Below, in pieces: positions 8,693-22,710 of a stretch of DNA of 64,000 nt. Source of the stretch: Hippophae tibetana (lineage: Eukaryota > Streptophyta > Magnoliopsida > Rosales > Elaeagnaceae); contig CM072811.1 in assembly GCA_037013495.1 (NCBI GenBank), positions 41,555,452 to 41,619,451 on the forward strand, in the 5' to 3' direction. The translations under genes and the position numbers were made by a program. The notes below the pieces were generated by a model that was not told where the DNA came from, did no database searches, and saw nothing but the letters and a program-made list of their open reading frames with translations. Each line of letters starts with the position of its first letter. Positions within the stretch are counted from its first letter, which is position 1.

Positions 8693-11600
8693 GGTAGTTT
8701 TTATTTTCAATTTTGTCTCAAAACTATCAATTCTATTGCTCATATATAGATTAGCATTATGCGTTTTTGATGTTTGAGGGGATGAATTGGTGTTATAACT
8801 TTCATCTTTTATTTTAAATATTTTAAGATATGATGTAAATCCTTTGAATTAATGTTACTGTTTTAAATTTAAATATAATACCATTTAAGTTTAAATATTA
8901 AAAGGAAAAAAAAAACTTCCTACACTTAAATTGAATCCTTTACTCAGCACATGTACCTAAATATTGAAAACAATTATTTTCTTTATTTAAAAAATTACAC
9001 TTGAATATTGTGCAATCATATTCATAGTATTTTTGTTTGTGAAAAAAAAATCTGTCATATTTATAAAATAAAACTTGTTCGAATATGCATAATAATGTAT
9101 ATGTAACATGAGTTTGTAGGAGCTTTTATATAAAAACAAATTATTAGATATTTATTTAAGTGATTTGATATAGGAGAGAAAGTGAATCTTATCCATAGTA
9201 CTAAGAGTTTGAAAGCTATGACCCGTTCATCTATTTTGCCTCTTCCAATTTTACCATCGGGTAAAAAGACACTTTCAAAGTTTCAATTAGGATAGAGAAA
9301 AGGTCTTAGACTGCTTATTTTTTACAAATTTAAATCTAATATGATCCACATTCAAGATTTTTATATTAAAATTGATGTAATAATTTAATCAATTTAAATT
9401 TTAACATATCATATATTTTGAATAACTTTGAACTCATAATAAATTATTATCATCAATAAAACACAATATATTCGAAGATTTTATTTCGATTTGTATATCT
9501 TGATCAAATTTTATTATTTATAGTTATAATTAAGAAAATTCAAAGGATAAAAAATATGCTAGGAGATTTATTAACCTATTATAAAGAATTAAAATTTATA
9601 TTTTATTATTTAATTAAAATAGCAAAATATGTGATATATATAATATTTAAATATTATATATTATAAAATAAAAATATTTATTTATTTATAATTTTGATAT
9701 AATTTTGTTCGAATAAGATTATAATAAATTATAAAATCTATCAATCTAAATCCGAGAATAAATTATATATTTTTTAATCTAATTCTAAATAGATTATATA
9801 TTTATTAATCCAAATCTAATCTAAGCATAACTTTAACACCAATCCAATCTCTCGAATCATATCGAACTTCTCATGTAGCCATATTGATAGTATATTTTTT
9901 TCACCCACATTTACAATCATTTTACTTTGAGAAAAAGAGTAACAATCTCATAGTTTTGGGAAAATAAGTATTTTAGTTTTGTACCTTTTTATTATAGGGA
10001 GTGAGGTAGTAGATATCACTTAGATTAGACCATTTGATCTCTTAGATTATAAGTGGTGTCATGTATTCGTTTAATTTTAGAAAACAAGGTTAATTAGAAT
10101 TAAAACATATTATTTTAATGATTTTTAATTAAAAATTTATTTATAAAAGTAATATTTTAATATAAAAACTTAAAAATAATATAATTGATCTATTTTTTTT
10201 AAATTAAAGGACTAAATAACACTAATTATAATTTAGATGATCAAATGACATAAATGAAGAAAACTCTATAACAATTCTCTATTTAATAAAATATAAGTTC
10301 AAACCTCATCATATATATATAAAAAATAAATACGAGATTAAAATAATGCTAATTTTAAGTTATCTAGAGGATAAGTAATGTAGGATAGTAGTTCCCAAAA
10401 AAAAAGTGAAAAAAAATTAAAATTGTACATATATATAATAGAGAAAGTGTCATAGAGGTCCTAAATTATATTACTTGTATTATTTGATGTTTTAGATTAT
10501 AAATGTTATTATTTATTCTTTTATCTTTAAAAAAATAATAACATTTTTTATTATTAAAAAAAATTGTCATCATTCACATTAAATGTCAATTAAATTGAAC
10601 TATGATTACATAATTTTAAAAAAATTATTAAAATAATATATTTTATCCTTACTTAATTTTATTTTTTAAAACAATAAAACTAAATGATACCACTTTTAAA
10701 TGAGCTCCATCATCACTGATGAGTGCCTGGAAATTGATCGAGTGAATTTTTGGTTCACCTCATGCCTTAAATATTATTTGATAAAAAAATTATATATTAA
10801 ATCTTTAAATTATGTAGTAAAATATTTATAAGAAATATTAAAAAAATTATTTTATGTATTTTTATATAAATAGTTTTATTGTATTAAAGAAATCAAATGA
10901 TTATTTTATCCCTTTTAAATGCATAAATAACGATGAACTATTTGAAATACACAATTTAAGAGAGAGGGCGTGAGTTAGCGAGAGAAAATTCACTAAAAAC
11001 TTTGCAAAAATTGGGATTTTTTTACAATGAAAGTCATCTATTACATCTTGCATGAAGGACAAGCTGTAATCTAATTATTTATATTTGGGTATAAATGAAT
11101 CAGCTCATCTTTTGCACATCTACATATTTCTATTTTCCAATATTCTCAATTATATCAAGAACTCTTCTCCTAATTTATTTAGGCATTAGAATAAATTTGC
11201 ACAGAAAGTGAGAGAGAAAGTTAAAGATAATAAATTTGCAAAGAAAGAGCTTCTTGAAGAAAAAGAAAACCCATCTTCTAAGTCCGGTGATTTTGAGTTT
11301 TTTCATAGAAACTATGATTGAAGATGGTGAAGATGATGATGATGATAATTATGTCTATAAAATAAGATGTGTAATAAAACTTTTAAAATATTATAGAAGA
11401 ATATTACTGTTTGTTTGAATGTTCTATTATTTTGTTATGAGATTGTAAGGTTCATTTGACCTTATATTTGGTATTATTTCTCACTTGTAAGTCATTTTTC
11501 AGATCGTTATAACCAAATTTGTATGGTTTTTTTGGTAAGAACTTATTATAGGTTATATTTTCTTTTTGCATAAAGTTACTTTCTAATGGTAAAATGTATA

Positions 11601-14600
11601 AAATTTACATTTGTGAGAATTTTGGATTGAAAAGATGAAAACTTTAGTGAGTAAAGTAAACAAGTGGTACAAGTGTCAAGAAATAAAATTGAAGATGATT
11701 GTAAGATCAATGGATAAAGAGTTGTAGAGGCTTCAATTTTTAATCTACTTACATTATTGTACTTCTATAATAACTAAATGGTAATTATGTATGGTATATG
11801 TATATACCAAATATTATCATGTATTTATGGTTAAATTGTTTTGTATGTTTTATTTTCTTAATATAATATAGTATGAGTTTATTACGAAAAAAATGCATAA
11901 ATAATAAAACTAGGTAACCATTACATATATAAAGTATAACATAGTCCCTCTCCCTCCATACCAATCTTTCTCCAATTGAATTGAAACTCAAAAAAATATC
12001 CCCTCAATGGGCATGGGAGTGGTATGAGTTTGAAATTGTCCAATTAATGTAAAGGTTTGGGTAGATCATGTGATTTATTACTTGTCTTACTTACTATATC
12101 TGGTGCAATATATAGGCTCCAACTAAAATGGGAAGTGATGAGTTATGTAAGAATTTGTGTGAGTACATAAATTGTTTGTTAAAAAAATAGAACATTGACT
12201 TTAAAAATTTTCTATTGTTACTTATTAAAAAAAATTATTTATTGTGTTCTTTTTCCTTAAAAAAATCGGTGCTTTAATTTGGTTAGGTAGGTTGTGAATT
12301 GTTACTTATTAAGTATTTGATGACAGAAAGCAAGTCATTAAACAATTAGTGATATTCTCAAAATAAGTTGAAAATTGATACTTGTTTGAGCTAAAACCTA
12401 TAAATGGTTACCAAACACTTTTTTCAATTATCAAATAATATGAAGAAAATAAAGAACATATTGGAATCACTACCCTTTTTATTTTTGGGATAAAAATAAA
12501 TAATACTTTACTAAAAAAATTAATTAGAAGACTTTTTTAAATTAAAATGATAAGATAACACTAAGAATATTCTTAATAAATAGAACATTGACTTTAAAAT
12601 TTTTCTAAAATAAAATTAAAAATGTTTATGGAGAAAGTTAACACTTAAAAACAGCTCATTGCAGTTTTAAATTTTTTTTTTAATGCAGGCACCTGTACTA
12701 CATCAAACAATAACATACTATTGTCTTGCAGCTGGCTTTCAGTTTACTTCTTGCTCCGATACTTAAAACAATGAATATATGCATGTAACTAATACTTGTG
12801 ACGAAACTATAGTTTTTGTGTAATTTTAATCCGTGATTTAAGATGGGAAAAATATGAGATTATTAGTTGAATCACATGTAATTAATAATTAAAAAATGAA
12901 TATATAATATCTATGGAAAAAATACAATGAATATGATAATAATGCCAAAAGCGTAGGCTCCGGCAACGCATGCTTTTGTTTATAACTAAACCGAGGAACG
13001 TGAGTTTGTTTTCTAATTAAAAATAATTTTGTTATAATATTCCTCGACTCCATTACTTTACTTTAATTATCTTAAATAGATAATTAAATATATATACCTC
13101 CCTCAAATCAATCATATTCTGATTTGCATTCAATGATTCGATGATGTGAAATTAATGTAAATCAAAGTAGTGCAACGTAAAGTAAATCGTGATGACGGTT
13201 TAGTTTCGTCGGAATCGTACATCGGTTTCGAAACCAAACGAGATTTTTGATGAAAGAACTTTAATAAAGTATCAAGTCCTCTCACTATTAACTATAATAA
13301 TTCAGATACATCATCAATATGCAAAGAATAAGTATGAAAATCAATGAGAACATCAAATTGAAAATCTATTGAAATTCTCATGTAAGTATTGGAATGGAAT
13401 TTGATCAATAACAGGAAGTATATTTTCAATCTATTTTTGTTTTCGATGAATTTAAATTATACGTTCATATGATTTTCTAAATGTTTCTAGATTGAATTGT
13501 GATATTAAATTAGAATATTTAATAAAAGAAGACTAAATCAAATTTTTTTTTGGTTTTTCATTTAGTATTTAAAATTTATTCTTCTAATCATAACAATCAG
13601 CAAGACAATGCATTTTTTTAGCAATTCTTAATATAGGAGGTCGTGTTAGCTAGATAGATCGATTGGAATTTTGGAAATTGATATATATATATATATATAT
13701 ATTTGTTTCCAAACTTCATTTATTTGGATTGGTTTCTTTTCCGTTCGTCCATTTCATTATAAATTGATTTCAATTTTTAAATCAAAGATAATTATTATAA
13801 TATTTAATAGAAAAAATATCCTAATTTTATTAAAAATATATTATGTAAATATTTTAATTACGTAATTTTTATAAAATTATATAAATAATTTAATTTTTAA
13901 AATTAATATACTTTAATCATATAACCATAAAATTATGTAATTAAATTTTACTAATTTTAAAAATAAAATTAATTATATATTTATTGAAAAAAATATGTCA
14001 AACAAAGTTACTTAAAAACTTAATCATATATATTTAATAATCATTTTTGTTAAATCCTAATTTCATTATTTTATTAAAAAATAAAAATTATCAATACTAA
14101 GTATTTTAATTCATAATTTATTACTATATAATTTTTTAAAAATAAAAATAACAAAATTTACTGTATTAATAAAATTATAGTTAATTTTTCATTCACCAAC
14201 TAAGCATCACGTAAGACGATTACACAATTTCTTTTTTTCATATTCCCGAGGCAAGGCATCAATTACCCATATTTTTACATGACATGTATATATAATATCT
14301 CGAGTCAGGTGCAATGCTATTCCTAAACAAAGCCCAACTAATCATCACTTCTTCATATCTTATTCATAAATTCAGAAGACAAATAGCATACCGGGTTTCC
14401 AATAAAAAATACCAATAATATATTTTAAAATTTGTATTTTTTTTCATAAATACTCATAATTTTATAAAAATATTAAAAATATCTTTTAACTTTAACATAT
14501 ATTAGATTTACTTTTTATTCAATTACAATTTATAATATATTTTAATTAAAAAGAATAGATAAAATTTTATTTTTTCTTATTTTTAAAATTAAATATTAAA

Positions 14601-17560
14601 TTAATAAAATAAAGATATAAAAATTAAAATTAATAAATAAGTATACCACGTAAATTATATACACACGTGTGGTTTTAATTATACATTAGAAAAATAAAAT
14701 TAACATACAATAAATAGTTTTTTATTACTTATTTCAAATAAAGTTATTAATTTTTATTTTAAAAAAAATAATACTTTATAAAACTTGTATCTAAAAAGTA
14801 ACACCTATTATATTCAATTAATATTTTTTTTATTATAAGAATTTAGTACATCATTTAACATTTATTAGATAATATTCAATATTAGTTGAGATGATATTTT
14901 TATTAATATAAGTTTTAAGAATATTATGTTACCTAATTTTTCTTAATATTGATTAAAGGTTAATTTTAATTAAATTAAATCACATATAATTCTAAATATA
15001 ATGATAAAAAATAGAACTTTAAAACAAAAGTTATTAACAAAATTAAAAAAGTATTTTTTGAAACAAATAAAATTTAAAATAATTTATAAAAATTTAAAAA
15101 TATAGAAAATAAATTATTTTTTAGGGATTAATTGATTTAAACAAATTATAATTATCTCATTTTATAATAAATTAACCAATTGGTATAAATACATAATTTA
15201 TTTGTATCTTTTATTAATGTATATACATTTGGTGTAGAAAATGATTATCTTCTTATAATTATCTATTTTGAACAATTAGAGGATAATTATCGATGATTTG
15301 TCGCTTTATACAGATTATTTAATAATCATATTTATTTGATAATTCATCACTTATTAAAATAATACATAAGTTTTATATTAATTGATATCACTCTTTATTT
15401 ATTAAATAATATATATTAAACTACATCTAATATTATATAAATGTACTGGGGCAGGTTTTGGAGTTTCTAAACAATAATATCTTTAATTTTAAAAATGGTA
15501 CGAGAGAATTGAATTTATATCATTGATGGTGTTTCAGTTAATTAACTGAAAAAATAAAAATTTCAAGCTGAACGTGAAGTTGGATTTCTGTCTCCTGAGT
15601 TTTGGAATTACCATGGGCTTGGGCTTTACGAGGGTGGTTCATATATTGAGCATTACATGGACTTGTTTTTTTACAATCATTGGTTTCCTTCTCTTACGAA
15701 CTTTCCACTCCATAGACGTTCCCTTAGCATAATATAATATGGTATTTTTATTAATCCAATAATCATACCTTTATATATAACATGTTTTTTTAAATAAAAT
15801 TTTGTCAAAAGTAAGTCAAATTTTACCTAAAATAATGACAAAAAAAAATTATAATTTTTTTAAAAAAGATTATAATTTGATCAATTTTAAAATATATATA
15901 ATTAAAAAAAATACAGTAATAATAAATATATTATTTTAATAAGATATTGAGATTTTATTTTTGATTGTTATTATCATTCATAACTTAATATCAATGTTTC
16001 ATATCAATCTAAATTAACAATTAGTTATGAACTCAATTTAAATTTTAACCTATTTGTTTTTTTTTTTTAAGTTTTGCAACATTGCTATATAACTAATAAT
16101 TTATATTTTAATATATATATGTTAAATGTAGGTGATAATTAAGTATATATAATTTAGTTTTAGTTTATAGTAATTAGTATTTTCAATTTAGGTCATATCG
16201 TATGTAAAACATTATGAAATTTATTTTTTATTTTCCAAAAATTTAAAAAATTACAATTTTGTTATAAAACTAGAAGGAAAGAAGAAAATAATAATACAAA
16301 AAGTAGAAATAATAAAAAAGGATAACTGGTATAATGTTACTTTTTATTGTTGTTCTATATTGAATACAATGCAATCTATTTATAGGACTCTCAAGAATCA
16401 AGATACAATCAGGGCGGATTTTCTTGGGGGTTTATATGGGACTGTAGCTCCGAATTAAATTTATACATAAAATTATATATATATATATATAGCATTAAAT
16501 AAATATATTTTATTTACATTAGTATATATTGTATCTAATTCTGTGTATTTTTGATATATTATTGTATGTATCATCAATATTTAAGAAACATAAAAATAAA
16601 AGTAATTATAAGTAAAGTGGTTAAAAATAATTTTTTTCTTCTTTTTGACAAACATTAGTGATATATATACAATTATAGTCATATGTATTATATAAAACTC
16701 CTTTTTAAATCTTGATTTATGATACAACGTAATCAAAAAATATTTCAAGTATTTAACTTTTGTTCAATTTATAATAATAGAATATTACTACCAAATATTC
16801 TAAAAGCTAAAAATAAGAAAAAATAACTTGACAAAAATTCCATATTTAAGGTTTTGTCAATCAAATTTTCATGGTTTCTTATAATTTATTTCACTTTAAA
16901 TTCTAACTTTATCTAATATTACATTTTGACATGTATTTTAATAATGTTTATAATTTATCCATATTTTTTTTATAAGAAAATTTTAATATTTCATTACCTC
17001 TTTATTTTTCATTTTCATTTTCATTTTTTTAAAATTTTTCAATCTTATATTATTTATCAAGATATGTTTTTAAATATTATTTAAGTTTAAAATCCTAAAT
17101 CATATCTTATTTTTTAGATTTTTAATATTTTTTAGTTTTAATTTTAACGTTTATAAACTTGGTGTTTGATTGGATTGCTCATTTTTAATGTTAAATTTTA
17201 ATTTATTAATTGAACTAATACATGTATAATTTTTCGTACTACATTAATTAATTTATTTTTCATTTTATTTATATTATATTATTTTTTAAAGATTATAATA
17301 CACTAAATTAAAGTTATAGGTTTATATTATAATATGATATGAAAAGTTTAAACTAAATTAAAAAGAGTTCACTTAAACTCTTACAAATTCTACATCATGA
17401 TCATGAATCTTAGCTTATTAATATTTCAATAAACTCATCTACTTTTTATTAAAATAAATAAATTTTAACCTCTTTAAAATATATTTCTAATTTCGCCCCT
17501 CAATACAATATAAATTCTCAAGTACAATATTGAGCTTTATTTTCTAGCTCAAACTTTATT
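8693..17560. other. Long AT-rich region without recognisable genes
   Basis: Nearly 9 kb of very AT-rich DNA. Short open frames (for example at 11236-11418) show no recognisable family. The blocks 9990-10300 and 10440-10700 share a theme (ATT/AGG-poor text around TTTGAT...TTAGATTATAA) and may be decayed copies of one dispersed repeat. A slightly more GC-rich patch lies at 12940-13260. No RNA gene seen. Confidence 0.5.
13681..13702. repeat. (TA)n microsatellite
   Basis: An uninterrupted TA run of about 11 units. Confidence 0.9.
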
Positions 17561-17569
17561 TTCTTCTCC

Positions 17570-19600
17570 TTCTATGAATATTTCTTTATCAATCAAGTTA
17601 AATGACCATAACTACTTGATTTGAAGGGACCAACTTCTTACTTATGTTATTGCATATGGTCTTGAAAGAATGATTGATGGATCTTTAGTTTTTCCTCAAG
17701 ATTTCATGATGAATTCTGTTGGCTTGAACCCTACTCTTCTAAATTGGAATAGGCTTAATACTATTGTCAAGGGGTGGATCTTTGGTTTAGTTTCTACCTT
17801 TATGTTTGGCTATTTGAGCAACGGTATGAATGCTAAACATCAATGGATAGTACTTGAGGAATGCTATTCCTCAAATGTCCAATCCAAGGTTATGGACTTG
17901 TGTTATCAGTATATGATGAAGGCTAAAACATTGTTTGGCCATTTCTCTTCTATTGGTGAAGCAATGAGTGAAGAAAAATCTTGTTCACTATGTTTTTAAC
18001 GGTCTTGGTTCTCGTTACATAGCTTTAGTGTCTAATATATATTTGTGAGAGGTGCAAACTTCCATCAATACTTGATAAGAAAATTGCTTTAGGTAATGGA
18101 GTTAAAATACCTATTGTTATTATTGGTTGTACATTGATAAACACTGATCATAATTGCACTTTGGTACTTAAGGATGTTATGCATACACTTACTGTAGTTG
18201 CTAACTTGTTATCTATTAATAAACTTATAAAGATAATGATGTTTCTATTGAGTTTGATTCTTTTAGTTTTTATTAAGGATCAATAAACCAAGAAGATCAA
18301 GGTTCAAGGTTCCAGTGTATATGAGCTATATAATCTTCAAGGTGAAGTTTTCTGTGAAGATAATGAAATTATATGGTTAGGATCAACAAAACCAATAATG
18401 TTTCATGTTTCTTTGGAAAAGTGGCATGAGACGCTTGGCCATACTTCATTTCCCACTATCAAATCTGCTTTGGACAAATATGTAAGATTGCGATAATAAT
18501 GCTTAGCAACAGTCTTCCAATATGTTTTGTGATATATGTCAATTAGGAAAGTCTCATAAACGTCACTTTACTAAATCTTATAAAAGAGTTCAAAATACTT
18601 TTGATTTGTGGTATTTGGATCTTTGGAATGTACCAAGTGCCTCTAATATAGAAATCAAGTATTTTTTTTGTCCATTGTTGATGATTTTACAAAATTTGCT
18701 TGGATTTCCTTGTTAAATTCAAAGTATCAAACAACTAATGCATGTTTGTAATTCAAAAACGTAGTGGAAAAATAGTTTACAAAGCCAATTAAATATGTCC
18801 TATCATATGGTGATATTGGATTCAAGCCTCTTATTTCTTCTCTAGTAAAGGAAGGTGTGTTACATAGAATTACTTACCTTCATTCCTTTGAGTAGAATGG
18901 GTTATTGAATGCAAGCACAAACACATTATTGAACGTGACTTATCTTTGTTATATGCTACACAAATGCTTATCATCTACTGGCCCTATGCTATGAGCATAA
19001 TAACATTTGTGCTAAATAGGCTTCCTAGTAAGATTCTGTAATTATATTTAATAAAGCTCTTGATTATAGTCTCTAAAAGGTATTTAGTTTTCAATGTTTT
19101 CCATGTGTTAGGGCTTATAATAGTCATAAACTTGAGCTTGGGTTTGTCTTATATATATTTCTTAGTTATGGTATGAATCGAATGGGATATTTATGTTTAG
19201 CTCAATGAATTTTTTTTCCTTTTTTCTGAGTCTACTTCAGTGCCTAATGTTGACTCATTGTATCTACTTCTATGTCTAATATAGTTGTTCTAGATGTGTT
19301 TCTAGTTACAACTACTTTCTAAGAGTCTATTCCACCAGTGTTTTAGTCTCTTGTAACCTCTTATCTCTCTCCTTCTTTTGGTTTTACTCCTATTTTTTCT
19401 TCTTCCTCCTCTTAATATGTTGCATTGGTTCTTTAAACCTCTGTAATTCTAGCTATTGCATTTATTGATACACTTGCCTATATGTCTAATTTGTTTTATC
19501 TCACATGTGAATGAGCTTGTGGTTTATCATGAACCATTGCTTCCTTCTGTACATATTCTCCCTATCCCTTAATAATGATCTTAATTTGTTTGTTCATTTA
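17570..19600 (+). pseudogene. Ty1-copia element B, gag to integrase, decayed
   Basis: A gag start near 17590 reads like the RE1/Tork type (KLNDHNYLI, then LERMIDGSLVFPQ and WNRLNTIVKGWIFGLV at 17670-17999). It is followed by a protease/pre-integrase region (LEKWHETLGHTSFPTIKSAL near 18420), the integrase zinc segment (MFCDICQLGKSHKRHF at 18522) and scattered integrase core text up to 19050. Stops and frame changes are frequent. The retroelement continues on the other side of a CACTA insertion. No LTR was found at the left side. Confidence 0.8.
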
Positions 19601-20518
19601 CCTTCCACTATTACAAAAAGAGGTATTTAAGTCGCTGTGTAAAGTCGATTTTTGGAAAAAAATCGACTTATAATGAATTTAAAGTCGGTTTGGTGTAGAA
19701 CCGATGCTATCCACGTTGGACGTAGCGTCGGTTCTCCACGTCAACCGACGTTACGTCCATCGTAGATAGTGTCGGTTCGTCACGTAAACCTACGCTACGT
19801 CCTATTTTTTAAATTAAAAAATGGATGAAGTAAATACAATTAAAATTAATTATTATTTTATTTGACTCTTTAGAATTTAAGTTGGATAAAAATAGTATAA
19901 TTTTTCCTTTTTTTTAGACAATTAGTTTTAAAAATTATATAATTTTGTTTATTTGTTTGGATATTTAAATTTATATATGTACCTACAATATATCTTTATT
20001 TAATTTTGTGTATATGTTTTAATTAAATATTATTCTAAAGTTATTATTTTTCTATTTCTATAGTACGTATATGCATAGTCTAAATAAAATAATAATTGAC
20101 AAAAACAAAATTTTTAAATTGCGTGGCTAGCGTCAGTTGACGTGGCGAACCAACGCTATCCACCTAATATATCCAAATTCGACTCATTTTTTACGCAGAA
20201 CCCCAATTTCTTCATTTCTCTTCTCCATTTTCTCCCAAAATCGAGCTACACCCACCTTCTTTCTCAATTTCCAGCCACCTTCGACCACCATTTGCAACGT
20301 CGTTTTGTGAGTTATATTCCTTTTTCTCATTATCTTTCAGATCTACTATTTTATTGAGCGAAATACTCAAATTTTTTATACCATTTTTTCACTAACAAAA
20401 CACCATTTTCTTCTTCTTTCCTCCATTTAGTCACTTCATAACATTCTTGTAAGTATTTATATTAATTTTGTAGCTTATTATTTAGTTTTTATTTTATTTT
20501 TTGTATAAATTTTTGATT

Positions 20519-21005
20519 TAGGTATGTTTTTTATTTTGTTTGTTATTATGTTTGACTTATTTTATGTGTAAAAAATATATGAAATGTTGTGTGTTTGATG
20601 GATTATATATATTTACTATGTGTGGCTAAATTTATTTATATATAAATAATTATATTTTATTAAGTAGAATTTTGCAGCTTAGGTATGTTTTTTATTTTGC
20701 TTCTTATTATGTTTGACTTATTTTATGTGGAAATAATATATGAAATGTTGTGGGTTTGATAGATTATATATATTTACTGTGTGTAGATAAATTTATTTAT
20801 ATATAAATAATTATATTTTATTAAGTATAATTTTGCAGTCAATTTGTTTTATTTTTTGAATAAATTTTTGATTTAGGTATGTTTTTTTTATTTTGCTTGT
20901 TATTATGTTTGACTTATTTTATATGGAAATAATATCTAAAATATTGTGGGTTTACTGTGCGTGGATAAATTTATTTATATATAAATAATTATATTTTATT
21001 AAGTA
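20519..21005 (+). repeat. Three tandem-like copies of a 160-195 bp unit in CACTA 1
   Basis: Copies start with TAGGTATGTTTTTTATTTTG at 20519, 20680 and 20874. Each runs through TTTGACTTATTTTAT and ends at AATTATATTTTATTAAGTA. The third copy is shortened in the middle. Confidence 0.85.
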
Positions 21006-21414
21006 GTGAATAGAGGAAAATAATATGTTTTTTTTAAATTTGTAAGAAATTATATTGGTACAAGAGTTATACGTGCTATCTATTGACTCTTAAAAAAATT
21101 ATAAATATATATTTATAAACTCAATAATTTATATAATATATATATATATATATTAATAAAAATCAAATAATAACTAAAAACTAAGTAGTATTATTATTTT
21201 TATTTATATATGCTACTTATGTGTTAAAATGTTAAATATGTTACTATAGTAGTCCCTATATACTTCTATAGAATGTTATATACGTATAATTAATATTACT
21301 TTTTAATTATGATATAGTAACATGGATGATTATATGCTCATGTATTTAGAGGAATGCATTGTTTTATAGACTTATTTTTGGCCCAAACTACATCTCATCT
21401 CTCTTTCCAACTTT

Positions 21415-21748
21415 CCTTACGAACTCATTAGCACTTTCATTTGTTTATAAATATGAAGTTATTTGGAATCTCTGCTAGTATTTTTAATGTTATAATGAGA
21501 TCTAAATATGAAATCAGGTGTACGTAACTCCGATTTGTTTCTTGGTTTGTATGAGTTTTGGTGCCCATGAACGTGTTTCATATGTTTAAGGGCACCAAAA
21601 TTCACATAAGTCAAGTAAGAAATCGGAGCTAAACTTGATTTCATATTTAGAGTTCATTATAGCATTAAAAAATACTAGCAGAGATTCCAAATAACTTCAT
21701 ATTTATAGACAAATGATTAAGAAAGTGTTAATATGAGTTCGTCGAAGG
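21415..21748. repeat. Large inverted repeat (hairpin) in CACTA 1
   Basis: Two arms of about 160 bp, meeting near 21578, are reverse complements with few mismatches; for example GGAATCTCTGCTAGTA in the left arm against TACTAGCAGAGATTCC in the right. The same structure lies at the corresponding place in CACTA element 2. Confidence 0.9.
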
Positions 21749-22289
21749 GTTATATCACTCGGATGTCGTTGTGGTAATCTCTTTTTGATGGTAATATTTA
21801 TAATGATTTAATTTCTTCATTCGTATGTCTCTTAAGTTTAGACTGCTTGTTTGATGGATGTTTATGTGCTCATGTATGTAGGGGAATATGAATTGTTATA
21901 TGGATCAACTGTTTTTTGTCTAGTTTTCTTGTCATAATGCTTGTGATTAGGCCAATCAAGATTCTAAGCTAACCAAGATTACTCGCATCTAATTACACTT
22001 TAACGACATTATTTTATTTGTAATTTAAGTTAACTATATGTATTGTATATACATTATTTATTTTTGTAATAAATTTAATTATCAAGTAATTAAATATATT
22101 TAAAATTTTAATTATTTGTATTATTATTTATATATTTTTTTATGTTATATATATATTGAATAATACAAAAAATGAGAATAAAAAATCATAAAATGTACGT
22201 GTAAAGTCGGTTCATCGCGTGAACCGACTATAAATTTCTTTAAAGTCGGTTTTTAATCGACTTTAATGCCTATTTTTGTAGTAACGTAC

Positions 22290-22710
22290 TTGCTTTCCAT
22301 TAGTAAGCCTAATTCACACTCCATGATCACAAGGTCTAAATCTAATGTCTATATGCCTAAATTACTAACATGATGTCTTATATAAACCCAAAAATTGGAA
22401 AAAAAGTGTTAAATGTCGAGAATGAAAATATGCTATGTAGAAAGAAAGTGATGCCTTGATAACAAATGAAACATGAGAACTGGTTTTGTTACATATTGGT
22501 TGTTCTCCTATCTATCGTAAATGTGTCTTTCGAGTAAAATTTCATTCCTATGGTGCCTTATATAAATGCAAAGTGTGCTTGGTGGCTAGAGGCTTATTAC
22601 AAGAGTTTGGTGTGGATTATCTAGATACATTTAGTCCAGTGGTCTAAACCATAACCTTTAGAGTTGTGCTATATTTTGCTGCAAAATATAACATAGGGTT
22701 AGATATTCTT
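22290..22710 (+). pseudogene. copia B, reverse transcriptase start (first copy)
   Basis: Right of CACTA 1 the decayed copia continues; near 22560-22650 it reads ALYKCKVCLVARGLLQEFGV, then DYLDTFSPVV, the conserved start of copia reverse transcriptase. The frame is lost near 22690, where an LTR-like insert begins. Confidence 0.8.

Larger units (their letters stand above)
19606..22285 (+). mobile_element. CACTA (En/Spm) element 1, non-autonomous deletion derivative
   Basis: The left end is CACTATTACAAAAAGAGG followed by TATTTAAGTCG; the right end, reversed, reads GTTACTACAAAAATAGGC. Inside both ends the motif AAAGTCGGTT and its reverse recur, as expected for subterminal transposase-binding repeats. 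The left 800 bp resemble the right (transposase-side) end of CACTA element 2 in reverse complement, and the right 900 bp resemble its other end. No transposase is left. It sits in copia B; the duplicated copia segment at 24089 shows the uninterrupted site. The outermost right bases are mutated, so that limit is accurate to 1-2 bp. Confidence 0.85.

Noticed and set aside
11236..11418. 60-residue Lys/Asp-rich open frame
   Set aside because: No family, low-complexity GAT repeat, surrounded by AT-rich non-coding DNA.
13224..13235. GGTTTCGAAACC palindrome
   Set aside because: Short restriction-type palindrome with no associated structure.
20142..20357. 71-residue open frame in CACTA 1 starting MANQRYPP
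   Set aside because: It lies in the untranslated end homologous to the CACTA 2 leader (59700-59914), where the reading frame is not kept, so it is chance.
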